From Lachnospiraceae bacterium (lineage in GTDB: Bacteria > Bacillota > Clostridia > Lachnospirales > Lachnospiraceae): a stretch of DNA of 48,376 bases. A program made the translations under genes and the position numbers. Shown here one piece after another: positions 19,924 to 28,193 of this stretch (position 1 is its first letter; each line of letters starts with the position of its first letter). The notes under the pieces are model-generated. The model ran no database searches. It was given only the letters and a program-made list of their open reading frames with translations, and was not told the DNA's origin. The stretch covers positions 1 through 48,376 of the forward strand of contig JAAUZX010000028.1 of NCBI GenBank assembly GCA_014804365.1, read 5' to 3'.

Positions 19924-20060
19924 GCGCAGAGGGAAGTTAATATCTTAAGGAGCCCCTAGAACAGCGCCAGCACTTAGCGAGGTTTCTCACGAGCTTAGTG
20001 TCTGTTGCGCTGTGAAAGGAGCGAAAGCGCGGCTCCGTAGATATTAACATCCCTCTGCGC
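19924..20060. repeat. 137-bp multi-stem palindromic element
   Basis: The outer arms (19924-19954 and 20031-20060) pair over about 30 bp with few mismatches. Inside is a second stem (CAGCGC...GCGCTG with CACTTAGC/GCTTAGTG, about 19963-20013) and a small GAGC...GCTC hairpin. There is no T-run on either side and no coding potential. It lies between the glf stop and the carboxyltransferase promoter. It could be a non-coding RNA, an RNA processing site or a miniature repeat element. Confidence 0.6.
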
Positions 20061-20089
20061 GAACCATTTAGACACCCTATAAGCAGTAA

Positions 20090-21226
20090 CTACACCTCCG
20101 CCTCCACCGCACAAAGCGCCGCCGCAATCACCTTATCCATATCATAATACCGATACTGCCCCAAGCGTCCGCCGAAGATCACATGCCGCTTTGCCGCCGC
20201 CAATTCACAATACCGTGCAAAGAGCGCATCGTTACGTTCATTGTTGACCGGATAATAAGGCTCGTCGCCCTCCTGCCACTGCGCCGGATACTCCCGTGTA
20301 ATCACGGTGCCGGGCTGTGTCCCGAACTCAAAATGTTTATGCTCGATGATTCTCGTATAAGGCACTTCCCGTTCCGTATAGTTCACCACCGCATTTCCTT
20401 GATAATTATCGCATTCCTGAAGCTCTTCCGTCTCAAACCGAAGAGAACGATATTCCAGATGCCCCAGACAATAGTCAAAATACTCGTCCATCATGCCGGT
20501 GTACACCACCTTGCGATAAGTGTTACCCTCTTTGTCAATGACCGTCACACCACTGTCCGTCTCCTGTTCTGTGCCAAAATCCCGATAGGAGATTCCCGTC
20601 TGCACATCAATCCCTTGAAGCATATTCTCTACCATAGTGGTATACCCTCCGATGGGAATTCCCTGATAACGGTCGTTAAAATAATTATTATCGTAAGTAA
20701 ACCGAAGAGGGAGTCTCTTGATGATAAAAGCAGGCAGCTCCTTACAATCTCTGCCCCACTGCTTCTCGGTGTAGCCTTTTACCAGCTTCTCATAGACATC
20801 CGTTCCCACCAGCGAAAGTGCCTGCTCTTCCAGATTCTTCGGCTCCGTAATCTGTAGCCTCCCGATCTGCTCCGCAATCTTCTCTCTCGCCTGCGCCGGT
20901 GTCACCACGCCCCACATCCTGTTAAATGTATTCATATTAAAAGGGAGATTATACAATTCTCCCTTATAATATGCAATCGGTGAATTTATATAGTGATTAA
21001 ATTCGGTGAACTGATTGACATAGTCCCATATTCTCTTATCCGAGGTGTGAAAAATATGCGCTCCATACTTATGCACCTGAATATCCATCACAGGCTCCGT
21101 ATAGATATTTCCCGCTATGTGCCTGCGTCTGTCAATCACCAGCACCTTTCTGCCCTGCCGCTTCATCTCATGGGCAAATACCGCGCCGAACAATCCGGCG
21201 CCAACTATCAGATAATCGTATTGCAT
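20090..21226 (-). CDS. glf: UDP-galactopyranose mutase
   Basis: Glf is a flavoenzyme that converts UDP-galactopyranose to UDP-galactofuranose, the donor for galactofuranose in surface glycans. The 378-residue product has the FAD-binding start YDYLIVGAGLFGAVFAHEM, and HIAGNIYTE and KYGAHIFHTSDKRIWDYVN, which are characteristic of the family. The C-terminal GRLGQYRYYDMDKVIAAAL completes the FAD site. Its start overlaps the stop of the helix-turn-helix gene by one base (TAATG), so the two are translationally coupled. GAGGAG lies five bases upstream. It lies next to a large glycosyltransferase array that may use its product. Confidence 0.97.
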   Translation of the reverse strand: MQYDYLIVGAGLFGAVFAHEMKRQGRKVLVIDRRRHIAGNIYTEPVMDIQVHKYGAHIFHTSDKRIWDYVNQFTEFNHYINSPIAYYKGELYNLPFNMNTFNRMWGVVTPAQAREKIAEQIGRLQITEPKNLEEQALSLVGTDVYEKLVKGYTEKQWGRDCKELPAFIIKRLPLRFTYDNNYFNDRYQGIPIGGYTTMVENMLQGIDVQTGISYRDFGTEQETDSGVTVIDKEGNTYRKVVYTGMMDEYFDYCLGHLEYRSLRFETEELQECDNYQGNAVVNYTEREVPYTRIIEHKHFEFGTQPGTVITREYPAQWQEGDEPYYPVNNERNDALFARYCELAAAKRHVIFGGRLGQYRYYDMDKVIAAALCAVEAEV

Positions 21227-21570
21227 TAATTCTCCTCTACTGCCTTATATTTCTCTAACTGCGCATAATCTTCCATCAACTCCAGCGCTTTCTTACGTCC
21301 CGTCTTGTTCAGCTTCACATAGTACTGCATCACACGATTCTCCATGATCTTGCTTCCGAGTACACTCTTCTGGTTAAGCGGTGTAAAATCAACCGGATTC
21401 AGGTTCAATTTGTCACACATTCTGATTACAGTGCCATACGCCATTCCCTCAATTCCTCTATCCAGGGCAGTAACCAGGGTGGAGTACGGTATCTCCATCT
21501 CGATCGCGAACTGTCTGACACTCTTGTACTGCTTTAAAATTTCTGCCTTTAATATTTCTGCCTTTGTCAT
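21226..21570 (-). CDS. Small helix-turn-helix protein (XRE/Cro-CI type) upstream of glf
   Basis: The 114-residue product has an N-terminal DNA-binding domain. VRQFAIEMEIPYSTLVTAL followed by GMAYGTVIRMCDKLNLNPVDF fits a Cro/CI helix-turn-helix. The C-terminal part is charged and helical (NKTGRKKALELMEDYAQLEKY) and may dimerise. The N-terminus holds the repeat AEILKAEILK. The start is ATG at 21570 with GGAGG six bases upstream. It overlaps glf by one base and probably regulates the two-gene operon. A palindrome in the promoter is a candidate binding site. Its ligand, if any, is unknown. Confidence 0.8.
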   Translation of the reverse strand: MTKAEILKAEILKQYKSVRQFAIEMEIPYSTLVTALDRGIEGMAYGTVIRMCDKLNLNPVDFTPLNQKSVLGSKIMENRVMQYYVKLNKTGRKKALELMEDYAQLEKYKAVEEN

Positions 21571-21613
21571 TTTAGCCCTCCTATAGTGTATGATTCTGAT
21601 TATTTTTGTGGAA

Positions 21614-21648
21614 ATTATATCATAAAATTCTCTAAAATGGAACCATTT
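21614..21648 (-). promoter_or_regulatory. Extended -10 promoter with palindromic operator candidate for HTH-glf
   Basis: TATAAT on the minus strand (21619-21614) is preceded by TGA (extended -10); the -35 is weak. A 14-bp palindrome, AAATGG-AA-CCATTT (21635-21648), covers the -35 position, as expected for a repressor site. Confidence 0.55.
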
Positions 21649-21780
21649 AAACGTATACTGAACGATATTCCGTCCATTTCATCATTTTGTTGATTTTTTC
21701 CTACATATTTTTGTGCAAAAAGTCTGGTACTTTATTCCTATTTTTTGCCTTTTTCTACCCGAATACAACAAAATATTTTA

Positions 21781-21809
21781 TTGTCGTAACATGCAGAAAA
21801 TGCTAATAT
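21781..21809 (+). promoter_or_regulatory. Candidate promoter of the plus-strand glycosyltransferase operon
   Basis: TTGTCG, a 17-bp spacer and TAATAT lie 41 nt upstream of the first GT2 gene. The match is moderate (four of six in each hexamer). Confidence 0.45.
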
Positions 21810-21849
21810 ATATGATATAAAAGATTTTTACTGTTGAAGAGGTGACGCC

Positions 21850-22947
21850 ATGATTCCTATTTCGGTATGCATGATCGCTAAGAATGAAGACAATCATATA
21901 GAAGAGTGCCTCAAAAGGCTTAAACCGTGTAAATTTGAAGTCATCGTTGTGGATACGGGTTCTGTGGACAGAACCGTGGAAATTGCCCATCGCTACGCAG
22001 ACAAAGTGTTTCATTTTGCATGGTGCGACGACTTCAGCGCTGCCAGAAACTTCTCCACCCAGCAGGCTTCTAACGACTGGGTGCTGATTATAGACTGCGA
22101 CGAATATCTGGAAAATGTCAATCTCGCCGAACTGGAGGAAGTACTGGATCAAAACAGCCGCTCCATGGGTATGATCATCCGCAATAATCCCTATATTGTT
22201 CAGGGTGTGCGCTCCATCCAATCAGAGCGCATCGGCAGATTGTTTAACCGCAAATACTGTCATTATGAGGGCAGTATCCACGAGCAGGTATGCACACTGG
22301 ATGGCAATGAGCCGGATTCTTTCGCGATTCCTCTGACCTTTTATCACGAGGGCTACGTCTCCGAATCCGATAAACGTATGCGCGCCACCCGCAATCTGGA
22401 AATGCTGCTTCACGACCTGACCCTCAAAGGGCCAAGCCCCTATATTTACTTCCAGCTTGGACAGAACTATATCTCCCTGAACGATCTGGAGAAGGCGGCG
22501 TACTACTATCAGAAGGGGTTGGAATTAAACGCTGATCCCCGATCCGCTTTCGTGCAGAGCATGGCGGAAACATACGGCTATTGTCTGGTGGAGCTGGCTA
22601 AATATGATCTTGCCATGACGCTTAGGGATAAATATGAACTTTTCTCCCACCGTGCGGATTTCGTCTACCTGATGGGCATAATCTATATGAAAAAAGGATT
22701 AAATGACAAAGCGATCGAGGAGTTTCGGAAGGCAACCACACTCTCCTCCTACTCCCGTAAAGGCGTCAACAGCTACCGCGCCAACTATAATATCGCTTCC
22801 ATCTATGAGAACATGGGCAATCTGAATGAAGCCCGTACATATTATAAGAAATGCGGCGACTATGAACCTGCCGTAAAGAAACTGAAGGAACTCACCCCGT
22901 CTCCCGCTCCGAAGCCACTGTTTAACAGCTTCGTCCAGGGACAATGA
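21850..22947 (+). CDS. GT2-TPR glycosyltransferase, copy A
   Basis: The 365-residue product has a family 2 glycosyltransferase domain (1 to about 190) and a C-terminal helical repeat region of TPR type (about 195-350). The GT2 part has PISVCMIAKNEDNHIEECL, VVDTGSVDRTVEIA and the DxD-type metal and nucleotide site DCDEY. TPR-like units include IYFQLGQNYISLNDLEKAA and YNIASIYENMGNLNEARTYY. It is a paralogue of the genes at 22975 and 28194, with the same domain order and length. GAGGTG precedes the ATG. It begins a plus-strand run with copy B, a metalloregulator and a CgeB-like enzyme. The likely role is protein or surface glycosylation; donor and acceptor are unknown. Confidence 0.9.
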   Translation: MIPISVCMIAKNEDNHIEECLKRLKPCKFEVIVVDTGSVDRTVEIAHRYADKVFHFAWCDDFSAARNFSTQQASNDWVLIIDCDEYLENVNLAELEEVLDQNSRSMGMIIRNNPYIVQGVRSIQSERIGRLFNRKYCHYEGSIHEQVCTLDGNEPDSFAIPLTFYHEGYVSESDKRMRATRNLEMLLHDLTLKGPSPYIYFQLGQNYISLNDLEKAAYYYQKGLELNADPRSAFVQSMAETYGYCLVELAKYDLAMTLRDKYELFSHRADFVYLMGIIYMKKGLNDKAIEEFRKATTLSSYSRKGVNSYRANYNIASIYENMGNLNEARTYYKKCGDYEPAVKKLKELTPSPAPKPLFNSFVQGQ

Positions 22948-22974
22948 TGTAAACCAACAGGAAAGGAATCTGCC

Positions 22975-24060
22975 GTGCTGCCCATATCAGTCTGTTTGAT
23001 TGCCAAAAATGAAGAGAAGCATATCGATGAGTGCCTGAAACGCCTGCAGCCTTACGAATTCGAGATCGTGCTGGCAGATACCGGCTCCACGGACCGCACT
23101 GTCGAACTGGCGCGGAAATATACTGGCCGAATCTACCACTTCGACTGGAACGGTGATTTCAGCGCCGCCAAAAATTTTGCCATGCAAAAAGCCTCCCATG
23201 ACTGGATACTCTCTCTCGATTGTGACGAGTATGCGGAGGTCATAGATCAGAAGACATTACGGAAATGTATGGAAAGTTATCCCCGTTATGCCGGACGCAT
23301 CCTGATCCGCAACCGTTTTACGCAAGATGGGCAGACATCATACGAGCAGGTGCGTGTCAGCCGTTTTATAAACAGGCGCTATTTTCATTTTGAGGGAGTC
23401 GTTCACGAGCAGCTTGTACCGATAACAGCTTCTGATCACCGTAACACCGCGCCTGATGCAGCTCCCGTCAAATATGTCTACTCTGCCCCGATTACCATTC
23501 TTCACGTAGGTTATGACGGCACGGAAGATGAGATGCGCGAGAAATCCAAACGTAACATTACTCTTTTAGAGAAAGAACTGGAAACCCATGGTGCTGATCC
23601 CTACATCTATTACCAGTTGGGCCAAAGCTATCGAAAACTGCATGACTTTGAGACCGCTTTCCGCTATCTTGATCTTGGGCTCTCCATGGATGTAGATCCT
23701 GCATTGGATTATGTTCAGAATATGGTGGAATCCTATGGTTATACTCTATTAGATCTAAAACGCAATCAGGATGCTCTCGGGCTGCTTGATATATACGATG
23801 AATTTGCCACGCGCGCCGACTTCGTATTCCTGATCGGACTGATCTACATGAATAACGGATTCCTTGATCAAGCTATAAATGAGTTTAAAAAAGCTACTAC
23901 AATGGAAGAGTTTGCAGTGGAAGGAGTCAATAATTATAAAGCCTATTATAATATCGGTGTTATCTATGAATGTACCGGATATGCCAGAGAAGCCATAGCA
24001 TCCTATCGAAAATGTGGTGATTACCTGCCCGCTAAGGTAAGAATACAACAGCTTTCGTAA
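22975..24060 (+). CDS. GT2-TPR glycosyltransferase, copy B
   Basis: The 361-residue product has the same architecture as copy A. The GT2 domain carries PISVCLIAKNEEKHIDECL, LADTGSTDRTVELA and the DCDEY metal site, followed by TPR-like helical repeats (IYYQLGQSYRKLHDFETAF, YNIGVIYECTGYAREAIASY). The start is GTG at 22975, preceded by AAGGAA at six bases, and gives the same MLPISVC N-terminus as copy C. It lies 27 nt after copy A, in one operon. The tandem arrangement suggests duplication with divergence in acceptor or donor choice. Confidence 0.9.
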   Translation: MLPISVCLIAKNEEKHIDECLKRLQPYEFEIVLADTGSTDRTVELARKYTGRIYHFDWNGDFSAAKNFAMQKASHDWILSLDCDEYAEVIDQKTLRKCMESYPRYAGRILIRNRFTQDGQTSYEQVRVSRFINRRYFHFEGVVHEQLVPITASDHRNTAPDAAPVKYVYSAPITILHVGYDGTEDEMREKSKRNITLLEKELETHGADPYIYYQLGQSYRKLHDFETAFRYLDLGLSMDVDPALDYVQNMVESYGYTLLDLKRNQDALGLLDIYDEFATRADFVFLIGLIYMNNGFLDQAINEFKKATTMEEFAVEGVNNYKAYYNIGVIYECTGYAREAIASYRKCGDYLPAKVRIQQLS

Positions 24061-24185
24061 TGATTTCCTATTTTATTCACAGTAAAACTAATTCAGTATT
24101 ACAACATCATTGCCTTTTAGCTATATTAATGTTATTTTATGATAAACTATATGGCAAAATATTACACTAAGGTCAGGGTGGTCAT
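24061..24185 (+). other. AT-rich gap before the metalloregulator gene
   Basis: These 125 nt are strongly A/T-rich with several TATAAT-like strings, so an internal promoter is likely. No single -35/-10 pair stands out, and I see no clear MntR or DtxR box. Confidence 0.3.
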
Positions 24186-24557
24186 ATGGAAATACATGAA
24201 TCCTCAGAAGATTATTTAGAAACGATACTTATTTTAAAAGAGCGCACCGGTCAGGTTCGTTCCATTGACATTGCAACCGAAATGAATTACTCCAAGCCCA
24301 GTATCAGCGTAGCTATGAAAAAACTACGCGAGAATGGTTATATTGAAGTGGATCAAAGCGGTTTTATCACTTTAACCGAGTCCGGTTATGAGATTGCCTC
24401 GAGCATCTATGACCGGCATAAGGTGTTGACCAACTTCTTTATCTCACTGGGAGTAAACGAGAAGACCGCTGCCGAAGATGCCTGCCGGATCGAACATGAC
24501 TTAAGCCCTGAAACTTATGAGAAAATCAAGGCGCACGCACTGAAAACGGTCGGATAG
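24186..24557 (+). CDS. DtxR/MntR-family metal-dependent regulator
   Basis: The 123-residue product has a winged helix-turn-helix domain (about 1-60: VRSIDIATEMNYSKPSISVAMKKL) and the metal-binding dimerisation domain (about 65-123). Candidate ligands match MntR: Asp9 and Glu12 in SSEDYLETI, His in YDRHKVL, and Glu/Glu/His in EDACRIEHDLS. There is no SH3-like third domain, so it is MntR-sized. It lies inside the glycosyltransferase operon, 125 nt after copy B and 39 nt before a CgeB-like gene, with no metal transporter nearby. It may couple the operon to manganese or iron supply; many GT2 enzymes need manganese. That link is inference. Confidence 0.88.
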   Translation: MEIHESSEDYLETILILKERTGQVRSIDIATEMNYSKPSISVAMKKLRENGYIEVDQSGFITLTESGYEIASSIYDRHKVLTNFFISLGVNEKTAAEDACRIEHDLSPETYEKIKAHALKTVG

Positions 24558-24596
24558 GCGACACACTGCACCTCACCGGCAGAACTGAGGATATCT

Positions 24597-25769
24597 ATGA
24601 AAATACTGTTTATCGAATGGGCAAGTTTTGGAAATAATGACATGAAAGAGGCTTTTATTGCGGAAGGGCATACGTTAGTCTGCTATCCTTTCTCCAACAA
24701 AAATCCCAGACAAGACAAGGAATTGGAAGAGCACCTGACCTCCACTCTCCGTCATGAAGTGCCTGATGCTGTTTTTTCATTTAATTATTATCCTGTCATC
24801 TCTAATGTCTGCAAAGAAGAAACTGTCCGTTATATTTCATGGGTCTACGACAGCCCCTATGTGCTGCTCTATTCCTGCACTGTGATCAATCCGTGCAATA
24901 CGATTTATGTGTTTGACAAAGAATTATATCTGGAATTCCACAACGCAGGGATAGAGACTGTCCATTACATGCCTATGGCCGCAAACACCGAGCGGTTAGA
25001 CAGAATTACACAACAATCTCCTCTTGCTGACACCTCACGAAAAAATGCAGATTCCCGTTATCTGTATGACATCTCATTTGTAGGATCTCTCTATACAGAA
25101 AAACATAACTTCTTTGACCGCATGACGACTCTGTCCGATTACAGCAAAGGCTATCTGGACGCTATTATGTCTGCGCAGATGAAAGTACAGGGCTATAACT
25201 TTATTCAGGAATCTCTGGCTCCTATCATGGATGACCTATATCATGCGCTTCCTCTGGAGCCCAATCCAGACGGTGTAGAGTCCAAAGAATATCTCTATGC
25301 CCAATATATGATCAATCGTAAGATAACCGGATTAGAGCGTGCGCAATTAATTCAGGCTATTACAGAACACTTTCGCATGGACCTGTTTACCCCTAACAGC
25401 AGCTTTACTATGCCCAATCTCACTAACCACGGAACTGTCGATCCATACGAGCAGGCTCCGGTGATATTTAAACAAAGTAAAATCAATCTGAACATCTCTC
25501 TTAGGAGCATCAAGAGCGGCATTCCACTCCGCGCCTTTGACATCATGGGCAGCGGCGGATTCCTTTTGAGTAATTTTCAGGCTGATTTTCTGGACGACTT
25601 CATTCCCGGAGAAGATTTCGTCTATTATGAAAGCAAAGAAGACTTGTTAAATAAAATTCATTACTATCTAAGCCACGATGAAGAGCGTGTCTCTATCGCT
25701 AGGAATGGGCATGATAAAGTCACCAAAGACCATACCTTTCGGCATAGAGTGCGGGAAATGTTGACGTGA
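24597..25769 (+). CDS. CgeB-like glycosyltransferase, copy A
   Basis: The 390-residue product belongs to the CgeB group (named after a Bacillus subtilis spore-coat maturation protein), a GT-B type enzyme. The N-terminal domain has VFSFNYYPVIS and YISWVYDSPYVLLY. The middle has DISFVGSLYTEKHNFF. The C-terminal GT1-like domain has INLNISLRSIKSGIPLR, then FDIMGSGGFLLSNFQADF and the C-terminal HYYLSHDEER helix. The same landmarks occur in the copies at 26992 and 37529. GAGG precedes the ATG at 24597. It is the last gene of the plus-strand operon and converges on the minus-strand operon with only 15 nt between stops. Confidence 0.88.
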   Translation: MKILFIEWASFGNNDMKEAFIAEGHTLVCYPFSNKNPRQDKELEEHLTSTLRHEVPDAVFSFNYYPVISNVCKEETVRYISWVYDSPYVLLYSCTVINPCNTIYVFDKELYLEFHNAGIETVHYMPMAANTERLDRITQQSPLADTSRKNADSRYLYDISFVGSLYTEKHNFFDRMTTLSDYSKGYLDAIMSAQMKVQGYNFIQESLAPIMDDLYHALPLEPNPDGVESKEYLYAQYMINRKITGLERAQLIQAITEHFRMDLFTPNSSFTMPNLTNHGTVDPYEQAPVIFKQSKINLNISLRSIKSGIPLRAFDIMGSGGFLLSNFQADFLDDFIPGEDFVYYESKEDLLNKIHYYLSHDEERVSIARNGHDKVTKDHTFRHRVREMLT

Positions 25770-25784
25770 GTACGTGCATTTTAT

Positions 25785-26939
25785 CTATGATAGGTACTCC
25801 GCAACAAATTTCTCTTTCTCAACATCATAATCCTTTAGATTAACAAATCCACAATCATGTACGCACCAAGGTTCCCTCATACTTGGAACCACTACCTGAT
25901 AACCATGCCTGATAAATTCCATACTCTGTGAACAATCATAAAAATCCCACTTATCAAATAAATCCTCCCGCCACGGAATATCATATTGTGTAACCATAAG
26001 GAACCCGTCTATCGCATCTACCTGCATGTATTTTAAACTTGAACTAACTGCATTACACAACAGTTTCGTCTCATATATATGCTGTTCGTACAGCATGCCA
26101 TATCTATCGCCATCCCACATAACACCGGAAGCCGGCATCGTTTTAACTCCTACATTTCCAATCATACCAATCTCCGAGTGGTTCATAAAAATATCCAGAC
26201 AATCCTTAATAAAATTCCGATTAATGATAAAGGTATCATGATGAAGATATACCTTGTACCGTGCTTCGGTACAATGCATTGCTTCATTATATCCTGCCGT
26301 CATAGATTTTGCTTCTTCGACAGTCAAAATATCAACATCTATGCCTTCCGGCACGATAAGATGATTAATATAGTGAATACACTCTTCAGCATAGATAGGA
26401 TTATTCGTGCATATGATAAAGCAGATCTGCTGTGTATCGTCACTCCTATATGCGTCTACTGCACTATTACTATCTGCCTTTTCATCCATCTTTGCAGCTG
26501 ATACATTCACGTCCATTTCTACAGGATTCTCAACTGCCTTTTCCGATGCTCCACTACCAATTCTCTGCAACACTTTATCTTTATGCACCGCGCTGAAATC
26601 AAGCACGCGCAACAGCTCATAGGAAGAAACCTGGTTCTGAACAAGAAACTCCCCAAAAATCCTCATATCATCCATTACGTCGAACTCAATTCTTCTTAAA
26701 TAAAATTTCAATATGGTATAACGCTTTATTAACGCTTCCATATCTGACACTTTTTCAAAAATTGTCCTCTGGCCTGCAGCCCTCTCTTGTTCATAGACAG
26801 TGCACAAATAACAAATTATAGCTAAATCGTTATCATGTTCCGTCACGTCTTTATGAGCAAGCAACTGCTCTTTAATCTCATCATGCTTTCCCGATTCCAG
26901 CATCTGGTTCACTTGCTGTTTTAGCTGATCTCCACTCAT
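25785..26939 (-). CDS. StrF-type glycosyltransferase with helical N-terminal domain
   Basis: The C-terminal ~230 residues fit the StrF-like GT-A family (Glyco_tranf_2_5). ICFIICTNNPIYAEECIHYI begins the domain. AGYNEAMHCTEARYKVYLHHD carries the acidic/His metal region. PASGVMWDGDR, DAIDGFLMVTQYD and the late WCVHDCGF complete it. The N-terminal ~150 residues are helical and TPR-like, then a polar linker. ATG at 26939 has GAGGG five bases upstream; the open frame extends to 27002, overlapping the upstream gene by 11 bases, and an ATG at 26951 is also possible. It is last in a four-gene minus-strand operon. Confidence 0.82.
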   Translation of the reverse strand: MSGDQLKQQVNQMLESGKHDEIKEQLLAHKDVTEHDNDLAIICYLCTVYEQERAAGQRTIFEKVSDMEALIKRYTILKFYLRRIEFDVMDDMRIFGEFLVQNQVSSYELLRVLDFSAVHKDKVLQRIGSGASEKAVENPVEMDVNVSAAKMDEKADSNSAVDAYRSDDTQQICFIICTNNPIYAEECIHYINHLIVPEGIDVDILTVEEAKSMTAGYNEAMHCTEARYKVYLHHDTFIINRNFIKDCLDIFMNHSEIGMIGNVGVKTMPASGVMWDGDRYGMLYEQHIYETKLLCNAVSSSLKYMQVDAIDGFLMVTQYDIPWREDLFDKWDFYDCSQSMEFIRHGYQVVVPSMREPWCVHDCGFVNLKDYDVEKEKFVAEYLS

Positions 26940-26991
26940 ATTTTCCCTCATTTTAGCGCCTAAACTACATATTGAAACAGCTCTTGATCCA

Positions 26992-28179
26992 TTATATTGC
27001 AAACAGCTTTTCCAACCCCTCTTGGTAAGAAAACATATCCTTCACCTTTTTCTTCCCTCTTTCTGCGATCAATCTTCTCTCTTCATCATGAGTCAGGTAA
27101 AAGCTGATTTTATCCATGCAATCTTCCAAGCCGGTAAATGTTGCTATTTCCTTCCCTTCTTCAAAATATTCTGCAATCTCCGGCTGCCAATTAGACAATA
27201 CAAAACCGCCACATGCCATAATATCAAGTACTCGCAACGGTATGCCTGAATGAATGGACCGTAAGGAAAAATTCAGATTAATCTTACTGCCCGAGAACAC
27301 CAATGGCATCTGTTTGTGATAGTTCACTATACCTTTATGATATTTCTTAAGCATGGGCTGTTCATGCAAATCCGAACCGCTGTACAAACTGAGCCGGTAT
27401 TGCTCCCCAAATTTCTCTGCAATCCGGTTCAGCAATATTCTTCGTTCTTCCACTGTCACTTTTTTCTCCAGGACAACCGCCTGTAAAACATCCTCTGCAT
27501 CAGCAAAATAGTCTTCTCCCAGCATCAGCCCTTCTTGTTCCATCTTCTCTTGTATCACGTGAATATCTATTTCTCCTGATACAAGCGCTTCACTTATATA
27601 ATCAACTTCATATGAAAAACATTGTTTTCGTATCATGCAATCGAACTGCTCTTGTTCCTGCTTCTCCAACAGTCTATTATAATAGTTATGTTCATCCGTA
27701 TACAGCGAACCTACAAAAGATATATCACTCTGAAACATCTCAGATTCTTTACGTCCTGCCCTTCTGATTACCTGTTCAAAACAATCCGCATCTACAGACA
27801 ACGGTATATGAAAGGCCGTCTGCACACCTTTTCCCTGCAGCTTATGCACCATATCTTTATCAAAAATGCCAATATGATTACACGGCAGCATAACCTGTCG
27901 TGCATACAAAGTAAAATGAGGACTATCATATATCCACGCATAATAAGGAATCTTACAGGTATCACAAATCATAGAAATGATAGGAAAATAGTTAAATGAT
28001 ATAACTGCATTAATATTTTTCTGATGAATATATGGTATCATCTTAGCCGCCAATTCTATATCCCGCGTGAAATGCTTGCACGGCTCGCAAAACCAAATTA
28101 CCTCAAATCCAAATTTTATTAAATTATCCGCCAGTATTTGCTCATTGTTAGCATTCCACGCATATAACAACAATTTCAT
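26992..28179 (-). CDS. CgeB-like glycosyltransferase, copy B
   Basis: The 395-residue product has the same landmarks as copy A. These are VISFNYFPIISMICDTC and YAWIYDSPHFTLYA in the N-terminal domain, DISFVGSLYTDEHNYY centrally, and INLNFSLRSIHSGIPLRVLD with CGGFVLSNWQPEI and FYLTHDEERRLIAERG at the C-terminal end. It begins 14 nt after the stop of GT2-TPR copy C, with AGGAAA before the ATG. GT2-TPR and CgeB-like genes thus recur side by side on both strands, suggesting paired action or duplication as a pair. Confidence 0.88.
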   Translation of the reverse strand: MKLLLYAWNANNEQILADNLIKFGFEVIWFCEPCKHFTRDIELAAKMIPYIHQKNINAVISFNYFPIISMICDTCKIPYYAWIYDSPHFTLYARQVMLPCNHIGIFDKDMVHKLQGKGVQTAFHIPLSVDADCFEQVIRRAGRKESEMFQSDISFVGSLYTDEHNYYNRLLEKQEQEQFDCMIRKQCFSYEVDYISEALVSGEIDIHVIQEKMEQEGLMLGEDYFADAEDVLQAVVLEKKVTVEERRILLNRIAEKFGEQYRLSLYSGSDLHEQPMLKKYHKGIVNYHKQMPLVFSGSKINLNFSLRSIHSGIPLRVLDIMACGGFVLSNWQPEIAEYFEEGKEIATFTGLEDCMDKISFYLTHDEERRLIAERGKKKVKDMFSYQEGLEKLFAI

Positions 28180-28193
28180 AAAATATCTGTTTC

